DNA of 64,000 nucleotides from contig NW_017265158.1 of the NCBI RefSeq assembly GCF_001638985.1, positions 1 to 64,000 of the forward strand, written 5' to 3'. A program made the position numbers and the translations under genes. The notes beneath the pieces were generated by a model. The model was not told the DNA's origin. It saw only the letters and a list, made by a program, of their open reading frames with translations, and made no database searches. This document shows positions 11,991 through 24,061 of the stretch, piece by piece (the stretch's first letter is position 1; each line of letters starts with the position of its first letter). The DNA comes from Phycomyces blakesleeanus NRRL 1555(-). Its lineage: Eukaryota > Mucoromycota > Mucoromycetes > Mucorales > Phycomycetaceae.

Positions 11991-13093
11991 AAAAGGTACT
12001 AACTAGCCTGTGCTTAAAACTAAAATAGTGCCTGTATTCAGTCTCTGTAGAAATGGAGGAAAGACCCGGTCGGGAAAAACGGAACCCCAAGCACGTTTGG
12101 CTTCATCGTCATCGTCATCATCATTTTAATTTTCTTTGTGTATGTAGTGTGTATTCCATTTTATTGAAACAATATTGTATAAGAGCTCTTTGTTTCAAAA
12201 TAATAGATAATAATGGCGTGATAAACAAACTTACACATCATCTTAACCACCCCCTTCTTTTTGGTTTATTTTTGGTCTCCCAGTAACTGTTTTTATATAT
12301 AAAAAATAAATAAATTATTATTGGTGTATTAAGGTTGTGGCAGAAATATTAGACAAAAATTGATCAACAATTTATTTATTTTTTATTTTTTTAAAAAAAA
12401 AGACATTGGTAACAGTATATAAAGTGAGTGAGAAAAGAAAACTCTATTCAAAGGTCAAGAATAACAACAAACAAGTACAAGAAAGTTAATATTCAATTTT
12501 ACTAAACCCACCCTCTGTATCCCCCCTTGGTCTTTTTTTTTTGTTTCCTTTCCTCCCTTAAATATCCTCCTCTTACTCCTTTTCACCTTTCCTTTGATTT
12601 ATTTCTCTCTTTATCTCTTCCAGATATTGTACAAAGCCAGATTCAATACCTCAAGAAAATAAATAAAAATAAATAAAAGCCCCGTCTCAACAATAGATTT
12701 TATTCTTGACAGTTTATCCTTTATATTTTTAGACTATGCATATATGATCCTTCCTACCACTTTTCTTTTAAGAGAGAAAAAAAATATCATTAATTAATGT
12801 AGACAATAAGAGGTTTATCTTTTTTTTCTTTGGTTATTATATATATATATTGGTATTGGTATTGGTATTGGTATTTATATAAGGAATATTGAATGATTTG
12901 GATAAAAATATGAATGCAAAATAAAATAATATATATGTATATGATAGAGAGAGAGAGAAGGAAAGAAAGGTGGGTGATTTTTTGAAAAGATCATTAAGTG
13001 AGGATTTTGAAAGGAGGAGAAGGGTTGCTGTTTGAAGGTTGGAAAATTGTTGTTTTTTCTTTCTTTTATACCTTCTTCTTTTTGTGTATATAT

Positions 13094-13135
13094 GTAAGTG
13101 TAAGTGTAAGTGTAAGTGTAAGTGTAAGTGTAAGA
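13094..13135 (+). repeat. GTAAGT hexamer array
   Basis: Six perfect tandem copies of GTAAGT and one GTAAGA. The unit equals the consensus 5' splice site used by most introns in this window. It lies just past the 3' end of the minus-strand kinase gene. Confidence 0.9.
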
Positions 13136-13329
13136 GTGAATATATGTAAAGATGTATAAGTGTAAATGCGTAAAAAGAAAGATTTTTTTTTAAAAAAGAA
13201 AAAAAAAAGAGTATTTTGTACTAGTTATATCACCAAGGTTTTCAGTTTCATTTTCATTTTCATTTTCATTTTTTTGCTATAGCCCTTTTTTTGTTGTTGT
13301 TGCTGTTAAGAAACCTGAGGGTAATTAAA

Positions 13330-14995
13330 TCAGGACCTGATCCAGAAAGTGGACAAGTTCGGCTGAAGAAGAGCAAGGTAAGAGTTTTTGATTAATGTGG
13401 GTATCGATTTCCTATAGATAGAAACAATAGAAACAATTAAATATTTAGAATAAATGCAAACATTGATATCAATTCACAAGGACTTACGAGAAGAACATCA
13501 GAAGCAGCAGGACGAGTCAAAGGGTTCTCATCAAGGAGCCATGACACGAGGCCGCGCATGTACATTGATGGATAGCTGTAGGTGAAAGTAGGACTAGGTT
13601 CTGTGGTAATTACATCAAACAACTCTTCTTCATCCTTGATAAGGTAGTGAGGGGGAACTCTATCCATCATCTCTATCAAGGTGATTCCAAGGGACCACAT
13701 ATCAATCTTTTCATTGTAGTGGTCCTGTCTAATGACTTCTGGAGCCATCCTACAAATACCAAAAGACAATCAATCAATAAGATATATTTTAAAATAAAAA
13801 ATAATAAACTTACCACTTGCTGGTCCCTAGACGGTCGCGTTGAGGACGAGCTACACGAGCAGACAAACCAAAGTCGGCTAGTTTCACCTGACCTTGCCAG
13901 CCCAGAAGCAAATTTTCGCACTTTAGATCGCGATGCAAGACCCCCTTGGAGTGCAGATGCTCTAGGGCCAAGATGGTCTGACGGGCTACGAGGATGGTAT
14001 GGTCCTCAGGCATTCCACGTCGGCACAAGACTGCAAATACTGAGCAGCGCATCAAATCCATTGCAATCCAGATTGCATCCCGCCAGACCGTGACCTCTTT
14101 CAATTGGATAAGGTTCGCATGATTTCCAGACATGATCTTCAGTTCTCGTAGGATGGCAGCTCGATAGGTCCGGTCAGGGTCGAGTTTGCAGCGTTTGATT
14201 GCCACCTGAACACCCGGATTTCTGCGATCATTTGCACGTACAACCGCACCATTTACACTAGAGATCATGATAATAGACCATTGTTGTTGTTATTATTAAT
14301 GAAAATAATATATAAATATATAAATATATATCCTTATTGTCGTTGTTTATTATAATCGTAATTGTCTTTATTATATTGTAGCGTATTTTATGTAGTATTC
14401 CAGAGGATGCTTAAACATAATTGTATATGTATTTACCCAGTTCCAATCTCTTTAAATTGATCATAGCGAGACCTAGGATTTGACGAGCGGACAGTTTGGG
14501 ATGGTAACATCTTTTTCACCGTGCGCTCAAATCTGGTCTCATGGCGGGCCAGGGGTTTTAACTGCGGAACATTGTAATGTGGGCTAGGAGGGTACCAGGG
14601 ACGCTGTTAAAAGAAAGAAAGAAATAGATAGATAGATGTTAGTCAGAAGTTCAGAATAATTTTTTTTCCTGTTGTGTTTTGGGTGAGTCACTTACTTTGC
14701 AGATCTGTTTCTTGAGTTCCAAAGGCCGCAAGTCAAACACAGCTGGCGGATCTGGTCCAAGGTAAGCATGTCCAAGGATATTTGGGATCTCACAACATCC
14801 GGGGGATCTCCAGGTATTCTATAGAGTATTGAGATTATTTTTCAATGTTTATTTAGGTATAAATTATATTTGGTTTCTAACCTTGCTTGTGGTTCTGATC
14901 ATCTTTGGCAGTGAGCAGGATTGTACTCTTCTGATGGGGTATCTTGGACTGGCTCCAAAACCTGGATTTGACTTTGATCTTTGTACAAGCGCCAT
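13330..14995 (-). CDS. STE20-group Ser/Thr protein kinase, 380 aa, 6 exons
   Basis: Exons on the minus strand are 14995-14882, 14818-14696, 14603-14437, 14257-13814, 13749-13488 and 13362-13330 (381 codons). After a basic, Pro/Ser-rich N-terminus of about 125 residues comes a kinase domain. It has the glycine loop IGTGVNGAVV (about 132-141), lysine in VAIKR (156), HRDLKCEN (243-250), DFGLS (263-267), GTSKWMAPEV and DMWSLGITLIEMM. GTSKWMAPEV, DMWSLGITLIEMM and the RPAASDVL end are typical of PAK/STE20 kinases, which act in MAPK and polarity signalling. No CRIB/PBD is visible, so Cdc42 control is not supported. The C-terminus is short: the last exon adds only ten residues, where the family usually shows an H-P-F motif. 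That last joint is the weakest part of the model. Confidence 0.8.
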
Positions 14996-15097
14996 TGGAT
15001 ATCACAAAAGCAAAGAAGAATAAATAAGAAAGGAAAGAATGTAAGAACAAAAGGTAAAGAAGTAATTAAATGATTAAATGATTAAATATCTATATAA

Positions 15098-15134
15098 ACA
15101 ACAACAACAGCAGCAGCAGCAGCAGCAACAACAA

Positions 15135-15169
<35 letters not shown>

Positions 15170-15176
15170 ACAACAA
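15098..15176. repeat. CAG/CAA trinucleotide tract
   Basis: About 26 mixed CAG/CAA units, 100-180 bases upstream of the kinase ATG, so on the kinase sense strand it reads CTG/TTG in the leader or promoter. It could encode polyglutamine on the plus strand, but no gene context supports that. Confidence 0.85.
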
Positions 15177-15317
15177 AAAAAAAGACAGGAATCCAAGCTA
15201 TTTAAAAAGGATAAAGAAAAAAAAAAGGAAACAGGAAATAAAGGGGAAACAAAGAAAAAAAATACATAAAGGAGATGTCAAGTACTAAACCCACAGTATA
15301 TATATATATATTAGATG

Positions 15318-15337
15318 TACATACATACATACATACA

Positions 15338-15366
<29 letters not shown>
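15318..15366. repeat. CATA microsatellite
   Basis: About 12 tandem CATA units followed by imperfect TATACA units. Confidence 0.9.
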
Positions 15367-15371
<5 letters not shown>

Positions 15372-15555
15372 CATATATACATATATGTACAATTGTAATC
15401 ATAAGATACTTTTAATGGCTATACACATAATGACAGGCAGAAATACATATCGAATGAAGCAAAAGTAAAATATATGTATATATATATATATATATATATA
15501 AGATTTGTTATAAACCAACAAGAGCATCAAAAAGAAGAAAAATAAAAATAAAAAA

Positions 15556-15575
15556 GGGAGGGAGGGGGGGAGGGG
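15556..15575 (+). other. G-quadruplex-type G-run cluster
   Basis: Four closely spaced G runs, lengths 3, 3, 7 and 4, each separated by a single A. This fits the classic intramolecular G-quadruplex pattern and lies in an otherwise AT-rich spacer. Confidence 0.6.
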
Positions 15576-16861
15576 TTGGTTTGAATGATTTATGTATAGC
15601 TATTTTATTTAGGGAGAAATAGAAAGAGGTATAAAAATAGAGAGGTAAAGAAGTAGAGGTAAAGAGGCTGTGAGTTTGTTACAAAGATTAAGTGAATCTT
15701 TACCAGTCAAATTTAACCAAATTACAAACATTCAAATATTCAAATATTCATATAAAATAAAATTGTGTAGAATGAATTTTTATTATATTTTACATAAAAG
15801 AAGAATTTCAAATAACAATAACAATAATAAATTTATACAAGAAAGCAAGAATCAGATTTGTCATTTCCTCAAATGTGTAAATTATGGTCTTCGTCAATAC
15901 CAAATACTTTAGTATGATATCTGGCTCAGAAGTATCCGAATAAATCATCATATTCTTTTATATTATTGTTATTGTTATTCTCGGCGTACACCAACTTCAC
16001 AGTGATATTCAACGTGTACTCTTTTATCATCATCGTCCTAATCCCTCACAAATACAGAATCACAAATACAATAAAACACACCTACAGACTTACTACAAAG
16101 CAACCTACAGACCAGATATGCTTTGAACACTTAAACTCCTGCTAATTGTTACCCACCATTACCATCATCATTCTCATCATTATCACTAGCACTATTACAT
16201 CCCACCATTATTATCAATCCAATACTTCTTTCTCTTGTAGAAATAATACAGTCTCAAGAATAACAATGAAGAAAATAACGATACTAACAGTAATAAAAAC
16301 AACGCCAATAATAATAGTAGTAATAATAATAATAATGCATGTTACCGTGTCTGATATCTGTTGGTGCTTTGCAGTTGCTGATTAATCCGGGTTATAATTA
16401 TAAAGCTCATTCAAAATACAATAATACTAATAGTAATAACTAGTAATTGCATGAAAAAGGCTGTGATTCTGCTGTTTGGAATTAAAAGGACTCAATCTAA
16501 GATCATGTTGTGTGTGTGATGAAGCAAAAAAAAAAACCAAAAAATTAAAAGGTATAAAAATTTATTAGACCGATTACGCGTTCATAATTGTGTGACATCA
16601 CAAAAGACACACAGACACATTAGAGAGAAAAAAAAAAAAAAGAGTGATTCAAATCTTAAATTTTTTCTTCTTTTTTCTGTGCTTTAAAATGGAGCTCAAA
16701 TATTGTTAAGCTCAATCCTAAAATAAGAAAAAAAGTTTTTAATTGGCCACTATTTTTTTTTTCATTTTTTTTTTTTAACTTGGAGATCAAAAGTCACAAT
16801 TGGAACCTTTGCCCAATCATATTGATTCGGAAGATAAGAAAGTAAACAGAAAAAAAAAAGG

Positions 16862-16869
16862 TATAAATA
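16862..16869 (+). promoter_or_regulatory. TATA box of IMP dehydrogenase gene
   Basis: TATAAATA, 154 bases upstream of the IMPDH ATG and followed by a GC-richer patch and an A/T-rich leader. Position and sequence fit a fungal core promoter of a well-expressed gene. Confidence 0.5.
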
Positions 16870-17015
16870 AGACCTGGAAAACGCTTCGTTAAGAAGGGGG
16901 GGATATCCACCCCCTCTTTGGTCCTAAAAAAACTAAAGTAAAATCCATATACAAATTATATACATTTTTTTTCATAATAAAAAACTACCTCTTTTTTTTC
17001 TCATAAAATAAAACC

Positions 17016-18886
17016 ATGTCCAACGTTATTGATTTTTCCAAAGCCAAGGACTATTTGAAGACCTATGGTAACCGTGATGGTTTGTCTGTCGAAGCTTTGT
17101 TGGATGAACAACTCAGCGGTGGTTTGACCTACAATGATTTCTTGATCCTTCCCGGATTCATTGATTTCGCTGCCGAGAAGGCCTCTCTTGAAAGCAAGAT
17201 CACAAGGAACATCACCTTGAAGACCCCCTTCCTGTCCTCTCCAATGGACACTGTCACTGAGACTGACATGGCTATCTCCATGGCTGTAAGTTTTATTCTT
17301 ATTTCTCTATTGTTTCACTGTCCACACATACACATATGTTGCCAGTGCACATACCAACTTACATCTAACATTTAAATCTTTATATTATCATTTTCCAGCT
17401 CCTCGGCGGCATTGGTATCATTCACCACAACTGCAGCCCCGAAGAACAGGCCGACATGGTCCGCAAGGTCAAGAAGTTTGAGAACGGTTTCATCATTGAT
17501 CCCGTTGTCCTGTCCCCCACAAACACTGTAGCTGATGTCAAGGCCATCAAGGAAAAATCTGGTTTCTGCGGTATCCCCATCACTGGTAAGTTCTAATAAA
17601 TAAAATAAATGTGTAACCATTAAGGTTGTACTATGTGTCTATATCTGTGTATCTGTTTTTTCTACAAAAAAAACCCCCTTCCCTCCCAAATTTCATATTG
17701 AATTTTTTTTCAAAGAAAATCCAAATGTTAATAATAATGAATTAACCAAAAAATAAATAAATCATTAGAGACTGGAAAGATGCACGGAAAGTTGGTTGGT
17801 ATCGTCACTGCCCGCGATATCCAATTTCACCAGGACGATTCTTCCTCCCTCAAGGACATCATGACCAAGGACCTTGTGGTTGCCAAGGAGGGTGTTACCC
17901 TGACCGAGGCCAACAATATCCTCGCCTCGTCCAAGAAGGGCAAGCTTCCCATTGTCGACTCACAAGGCAACCTCGTCTCCCTCTTGGCTCGTTCCGATTT
18001 GCTCAAGAACCAGAACTACCCCTTGGCCTCCAAGGCTCCCGACTCCAAGCAGTTGTTGTGCGGTGCTGCCATCGGTACTCGCCCTGATGACAGAGATCGT
18101 CTCGAGTTGCTGGTCAACGCCGGTCTCGATGTCGTTGTCCTGGACTCCTCCCAGGGTAACTCGGTCTACCAGATTGAGATGATCCAGTGGATCAAGAAGA
18201 CCTTCCCCAAGCTCGAGGTCATTGCCGGTAACGTCGTCACCCGCGAACAGGCCGCAAGTCTCATCGCTGCTGGCGCCGACGGCCTGCGCATCGGTATGGG
18301 CTCAGGCTCAATCTGCATCACTCAGGAGGTCATGGCCTGCGGTCGTCCCCAGGCTACTGCTGTCTACCGCGTCTCCGAGTTCGCTGCCAAGTTTGGCGTG
18401 CCCACTATTGCTGATGGTGGCATCGGAAACGTCGGTCATATCGTCAAGGCTACTGCTCTTGGTGCTTCGGCCGTCATGATGGGCGGTCTTCTGGCAGGCA
18501 CAACCGAGAGCCCCGGAGAGTACTTCTACCGCGAGGGCCAGCGTCTCAAGCGCTACCGTGGTATGGGCTCCATTGATGCCATGAACAACAAGAGCGGAAA
18601 GGACGGAAATGCAGCCACAAAGCGCTACTTCTCAGAGGGTGATGCCGTCAAGGTCGCCCAGGGTGTCGTTGGTAATGTGGTTGACAAGGGTTCGGTCCGC
18701 AAGTTCCTCGGCTACCTCCACACTGGTGTCCAGCACTCTCTCCAGGATATCGGCTGCCGCTCGCTCGCTGAATTCCATGAGTCGGTTGCCAACGGTACCG
18801 TTCGTTTCGAGAAGCGTACTGCTGCTGCTCAGATGGAAGGTGGTGTCCACGGTCTCCACTCCTTTGAGAAGAAGCTCTTCTCTTAA
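17016..18886 (+). CDS. IMD: inosine-5'-monophosphate dehydrogenase, 524 aa, 3 exons
   Basis: Exons 17016-17285, 17399-17585 and 17769-18886 sum to 525 codons, the usual length for eukaryotic IMPDH. The enzyme makes XMP from IMP with NAD+ and is rate-limiting for GTP synthesis in the cytosol. The N-terminus has [12 protein letters not shown] and [11 protein letters not shown] of the TIM barrel. A CBS-domain pair lies at about residues 115-235 ([18 protein letters not shown]). The active-site loop GSGSICITQ has the catalytic Cys at residue 335. [14 protein letters not shown] and [11 protein letters not shown] form the phosphate site, then GMGSIDAM follows. Codons are strongly biased towards C- or G-ending or preferred forms, unlike most neighbours, fitting high expression. 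No residue change in the mycophenolate-binding loop stands out by eye. Confidence 0.97.
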
Positions 18887-19280
18887 ATATATATATATAT
18901 ATATATTTATATATAATTAAGAAATAATAGAAAAGAAAAATGATCATTATTATTACTATTACTATTCTTTGTATTCGTTCATATTCTTCTTCCCTTTTTC
19001 CCTTTCCTTCTCCCTTTCTCTCCCTTTCTCTCCCTCTCTTACACATTCCACAATTCCCTCTCATTTTGTTTAAACAACAACAAAAAAATTTATTCAAAAT
19101 ACAATATACATATTTGACATTCCTCAAATCTCCAAGTGTTTCTAAGTGTTTCTAAATGATTTTTAATTTGTGTGTAGATGAGGCTTGGGATATGGGTGGA
19201 TAAAAAAACAAAAATTGCATCTATCTAGATGTAATTGCACATTGTAACGGTGGCTCATTTGAATGGTATTTTGTATAAAA

Positions 19281-19318
19281 CGCGTATAGTTAAGTGGGTA
19301 TAGTCTTCGCCTGCCAAA
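19281..19318 (+). other. tRNA-Gly(GCC)-like 5' half
   Basis: GTATAGTTAAGTGGGTATAG resembles a D-arm with A box, and TTCGCCTGCCA resembles the anticodon stem-loop of tRNA-Gly with anticodon GCC. No matching 3' half, T-loop (GGTTCGA) or acceptor follows; the next bases are GAAGAAGAA-rich. It is either a truncated tRNA-derived remnant or chance similarity. Confidence 0.25.
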
Positions 19319-20218
19319 CAAAAGAAGAAGAACAAGAGATATTTAGTGCTGATTAATCAATTGACTAACTGTGAGTGTGTAAGTGTGTGAAAGTTTTTTT
19401 TTTTGGGGGGTACATATTTTTAATATGTGCATATTTTTTTTTTGAAAGTAGCTTTTCTTTGTGTGTACATGTATATTTGCTGGTATCAGTATATTTGCTT
19501 TGATTGGTGTTCTCTCTATGACACTCACAAACTTTCTCACACGCATTTACTCCTTGTCACCTGTACATATCTTTTACAAGTATCATTCAGGTGTGTATGT
19601 ATATAATTAAATACACAGTACCGTTCTCTATACTTTATACTCAAAACTCAAAGATAAACGCAAAATTATAGCATTGTTGTACAAAAGCTAAAATACTCTT
19701 CATTTTCATAAAGAAAAAAAGACTAAAAACATTTTGGGATTCTTCTTGGTAAAAATGTTTGTGATCAATTTCTATCATGTAATTTCCAAAAAAAGACATT
19801 TGACTGTATAAAGAAGCAACTGGAGAGAGAGAGATGCATGTAGTACATTATTTTTCTTTTAGTGTTTGTGATGATCAACCTTTTGTGTGTACGCGGGTGT
19901 GTGCGTGAGTGTGTAGCATTTATTATCGATAACTTAATTCAGCAGAATAGGTTTGTGCTTCTATTTCAGCCTTGACAGTACCAATGGGCTTCAGACAGGT
20001 ATTCTATGCAACACGTCTATTGGCAAATAATTGATCAACTGGTAGGAAATAGATAACGAAAACAAATTAAAGCAAGGTAGTTTGCACAATTTGTAATTTT
20101 TTTATAGATTTAGATTTTCAAATAATAGCAGTGAAAATGAGCAGGCCTCTTATTAAACAAGCAGATATGTACCGTAAATAATTTTGAAATCAATGGGTTA
20201 TATTCATTAATAACCAAA

Positions 20219-20250
20219 TTCAATTCAATTCAATTCAATTCAATTCAATT
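20219..20250. repeat. CAATT tandem repeat
   Basis: About six perfect copies of a 5-base unit (CAATT). Confidence 0.85.
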
Positions 20251-21944
20251 TGATATACATATGGGTGGACACATGTAATTATTTTTTGGAGCAATTTTTT
20301 GTGTAAATAAGTCTAATAGACAAGATAACAGTGTCATCTATTTAAGTATATAGATATAGATATAGATATAGCTTTATAGTTGTATATATATATATATCTT
20401 TGTGATAATGATAAAAAGTAAAAAAAAAACGCAAGATTTACACGGTTATCTATCAAACGTATTGAATAAGCGATAGTTGGGCTGTAATACGATCATCAAC
20501 CCTGTACTTTTCTCTCTCTCTCTCTTATCTATATTAATTACCAGCAAGAAAATACACAAGCCCATTTAAGTAAAAATAAAATAAAAAATAAAATAAAATT
20601 AAAACAGCAGCTAATAAATTGCTGAATATTCCAAAGATACCTTTCTTCTTCTTCTTCTTTTTCAAATATGGATTAGATCCACTTGCAGATTCGATAGCGC
20701 TTCAAATTCGACGCCCACATTTACCCAACTGTTCGGTATCATGATGGTATCACAAGGTTTTATTCACAATTCAGATGTCATTAAAATAAGAAAATTCAGT
20801 TACTACAATGCGCGCAATCAATATCCAAAAACACCCTTTTTAATCTATATGGGTATATAATTGTGTGTAAATGTTAGATATCTGAAGAAAACTAAGCGTA
20901 ACAATTATAACAAAAAAAAGAAAAAAAAATATTTGGTATGATAATTCTCGTTAAACTTTATGCATAGAATACTGAAAACAACTATACAACAAAGAGACAA
21001 AAGAACATAAAAAATAATACAAAGAAAAAGAGAGTAAATGGATATTATTCGTGTCTACCAATTGATTTTATCAGTCATCTATTTATCTATTTTACCAAAT
21101 AACTAAAGAACTAAAGGACTACTTTGAAGGAAAGAACATTTGAGCTGTAAAATATCACATTAGAAAGCTTTGTTTTCTAGCTTCACAGAGTCTGACAGAT
21201 TTAAACTCTTTTGTTAGTATTATTATAAGCTACATAGAGCCAGGGTTTTTAGAGGAAGGTTAACTTATTCAACTTGTCATCTTTGAGATCATTACTTCAA
21301 TCTACTGCTTAGATTCAAGAGAGAGAGAGTTGTGATCCTAAATACAAATACATTCATTTTAATACTGATTTTATTCTTGTAAATTCACAGCACTATGTGA
21401 TAGAAATAGACTTTAGCAATAAATAGATGTTAATCCAAAATGATAATTTCATGTGTCAAAATATCATTATCTCAAACATGCACATATTCACACCTATATA
21501 TATATATATTTATGTATGTGAATAATTCAAATAGTTGTTGATTAATTTTGATTTACTGCCGGTAATATCGACTTTTATCATCATATTTTTTGCCTAAATT
21601 TGTACATTATTGGTATTCTTCACTTCTTTCAACTTCTTCTTCTTTTAAAAACAAACAATGGTTGATCGAGTTAGTGAATAGTTGTGCGTACATACACGTG
21701 CAATCAGGCACACATAGAGGGGGCATTTTTTTTAATAAAAAAAAAAGATTTGGAATCAGACATGGACGGACACACAGACTACACCCTCAAGTAACCTGCA
21801 TTTGGTAATTAAGCATTTACTGGGCACACAGACACGGACGGACACATATTCTTATAATATAAAGACAGACCTGTCTAAATGTATATATTATTTATTAGAA
21901 CACACTGTTGGACCAAAACAAGTCTTTGGAATAATCTTGTTACG

Positions 21945-24061
21945 ATGGCCATGAATGTTGATCCAAACTCGGCAATCTACACCACCGATGAATACGGCAG
22001 ACCTTTTATTATTGTTCGCGAAGGTCAAACAAAGTCTAGGCTGAGCGGTATTGAAGCCATTCGCGTAAGTATCCAAACCAGGAAGACAAACAAGCACAAA
22101 TTTATATATATATATATATATATACATACATACATATAATGATAATAAGCGAGTTTACTTAATGAAATTACTCTTCATTCTTCATTATTTTTTATTTTAT
22201 TTTTGTTAGTCTCACATCTTGGCTGCCAAAACAGTAGCAACCATCATCAAGACTTCATTAGGTCCTCGTGGTCTAGACAAGATTTTAATTTCTCCCGATG
22301 GTGACATTACGGTGACAAATGATGGTGCAACAATTTTAGATCAGATGGCTGTTGAACATCAGATTGCAAAACTTTTGGTTCAATTGTCTAAGAGTCAAGA
22401 TGACGAGATTGGAGATGGTACAACTGGTGTAGTTGGTAAGTGTACAATGTCTTTTTCTCCTTCCTCTTTTGAATATTGATTAGTACCATACTTATAAACT
22501 CACAAATAATAATAATAATAATAATACTATCTTCCTTTATTCCCTTATGTTTATAGTATTGGCTGGATCTCTGTTAGAACAATGTGAACAATTGTTGGAT
22601 CGTGGTATTCACCCAATTCGTATTGCCGATGGGTTTGAACGTGCCTGTAATGTTGCTGTCACTCACCTGGAATCAATTTCTGACACTATTGAATTCAGCA
22701 AGGATAATGTGTCAAACCTCAAGAAGACTGCTATGACCAGTCTTGGCAGCAAAATGTAAGTTACACGAACGAACAAAGACAAAAACGACCCCTCTTAATT
22801 AAAACTGAACAAATTGTTGTTATTTGTTTGCATACAGTGTGTCAAAGTGCCACGAACAATTTGCTGATATTGCTGTCAACGCTGTTTTGGCAGTTGCTGA
22901 CTTGGAGCGCAAGGATGTTGATTTTGAGCTTATCAAGGTGGATGGCAAGGTCGGTGGATCTATGCAGGACACATTATTGGTCCAGGGTGTGGTCATCGAC
23001 AAGGATATGTCACATCCCCAGATGCCTCGTGAGGTTCACGATGCCAAAATTGCCATTTTGACCTGCCCCTTTGAACCACCAAAGCCTAAGACCAAGCACA
23101 AGCTTGACATCACCTCCGTTGAGGAGTACGAAAAGCTCCAGGCGTACGAGACCAAGATGTTTGAGAATATGATCAACCAGGTCAAGGACTCGGGTGCCAA
23201 TCTCGTCATCTGCCAGTGGGGTTTCGATGATGAGGCAAACCATCTGTTGCTACAAAACAAGTTACCTGCCGTCCGTTGGGTCGGTGGTCCAGAAATCGAA
23301 CTGATTGCAATTGCAACAAACGGCCGTATCGTGCCCCGCTTTGAGGATCTCACACCAGGCAAACTCGGAAAGGCTGGTGTTGTACGTGAATTGAGTTTTG
23401 GTACAACAAAGGATCGAATGCTGGTGATCGAGGAGTGTGCCAACACCCGTGCTGTCACGGTATTTGTGCGTGGCGGTAACAAGATGATCATTGATGAAGC
23501 CAAGCGTTCGCTCCACGATGCCATCTGTGCTGTCCGCAACCTGGTCCGTGATAACCGAGTTGTGTACGGTGGTGGAGCTGCCGAAATTGCCTGCTCTTTG
23601 GCCGTATCAAAGGTTGCCGATGAGATCTCTTCCATCGAGCAGTATGCCATGCGTGCCTTTGCCGATGCGCTTGATGCAACACCTCTTGCTTTGGCAGAAA
23701 ACTCTGGTCTGTCTCCTATCGAGACATTGGCTGAAGTCAAGGCAAAACAAACTTTGACCGGCAATCCACGCTTGGGCGTCGACTGTCTCTACAAGGGGTC
23801 TAATGGTAAGAGACAGATATATATATATATAGAAAAAACAGAGTGTTTGTTTTGTGATTGTATTTATAATATTACATACACAAAAGACATGTGTGCAATA
23901 TCTAACACAATACGTATGTATTTCCTTCTGTAGACATGAAGGACCAGCACGTCTATGATCCCCTTATTTCCAAGCGCCAACAGTTCTTGCTAGCAACTCA
24001 GTTGGTCAAAATGATTTTAAAGATTGACGATGTAATTACTACTGTCGGTAATGAAGCCTAA
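21945..24061 (+). CDS. CCT5: CCT chaperonin epsilon subunit, 546 aa, 5 exons
   Basis: Exons 21945-22064, 22210-22435, 22557-22755, 22838-23805 and 23934-24061 sum to 547 codons, normal for CCT5. It is one of eight subunits of the cytosolic TRiC/CCT chaperonin that folds actin and tubulin with ATP. The start [20 protein letters not shown] is diagnostic of the epsilon subunit. The equatorial ATP site shows [21 protein letters not shown] and GDGTTG (about 108-113). [16 protein letters not shown] and [10 protein letters not shown] follow, and near the end [20 protein letters not shown]. All internal exon joints restore family sequence. Exon 4 carries more than half of the protein. Subunit identity is by motif and N-terminal signature. 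Confidence 0.96.

Larger units (their letters stand above)
11606..13329. other. intergenic, AT-rich, several tandem repeats
   Basis: Promoter side of the BAR-SH3 gene and 3' side of the kinase gene. It holds mixed TATAT/TATG/ATAAT repeats (about 11820-11990), a GGTATT repeat (about 12850-12876), a GTAAGT array (13094-13135) and T(n)A(n) blocks near 12386-12401 and 13183-13197. A CT-rich stretch at 12530-12620 looks like a leader, but no convincing reading frame follows it. Confidence 0.5.
14996..17015. other. divergent promoter region with CAG/CAA and CATA repeats
   Basis: A 2-kb spacer between the minus-strand kinase and plus-strand IMP dehydrogenase. It contains a CAG/CAA tract (15098-15176), a CATA repeat (15318-15366), a G-run cluster (15556-15575) and a TATA box before IMPDH. 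Frames at 15670-15912 and 16146-16385 are AT-rich and unlike protein. Confidence 0.6.
18887..21944. other. 3-kb intergenic region, no gene recognised
   Basis: AT-rich spacer downstream of IMPDH and upstream of CCT5. It holds a CAATT tandem repeat (20219-20250), GAGA/TCTC stretches (19817-19835, 20513-20525) and a sequence resembling the 5' half of tRNA-Gly at about 19281-19318. No protein frame is supported. Confidence 0.5.

Noticed and set aside
15078..15269. Polyglutamine protein of 63 codons on the plus strand
   Set aside because: Pure CAG/CAA and AAG/AAA repeats without a promoter-like leader; lies in the 5' region of the kinase gene on the other strand.
15670..16385. Two AT-rich plus-strand frames (80 and 79 codons)
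   Set aside because: Poly-Ile/Asn/Thr composition from AT repeats, no start context and no family resemblance.
18648..19127. 159-codon minus-strand frame over the end of IMPDH
   Set aside because: Shadow of biased IMPDH codons on the opposite strand; the same occurs over CCT5 and ATP2.
20680..20760. tRNA-like stretch with TTCAAATTCGA
   Set aside because: Looks faintly like a T-loop, but no A box, anticodon arm or acceptor stem fits.
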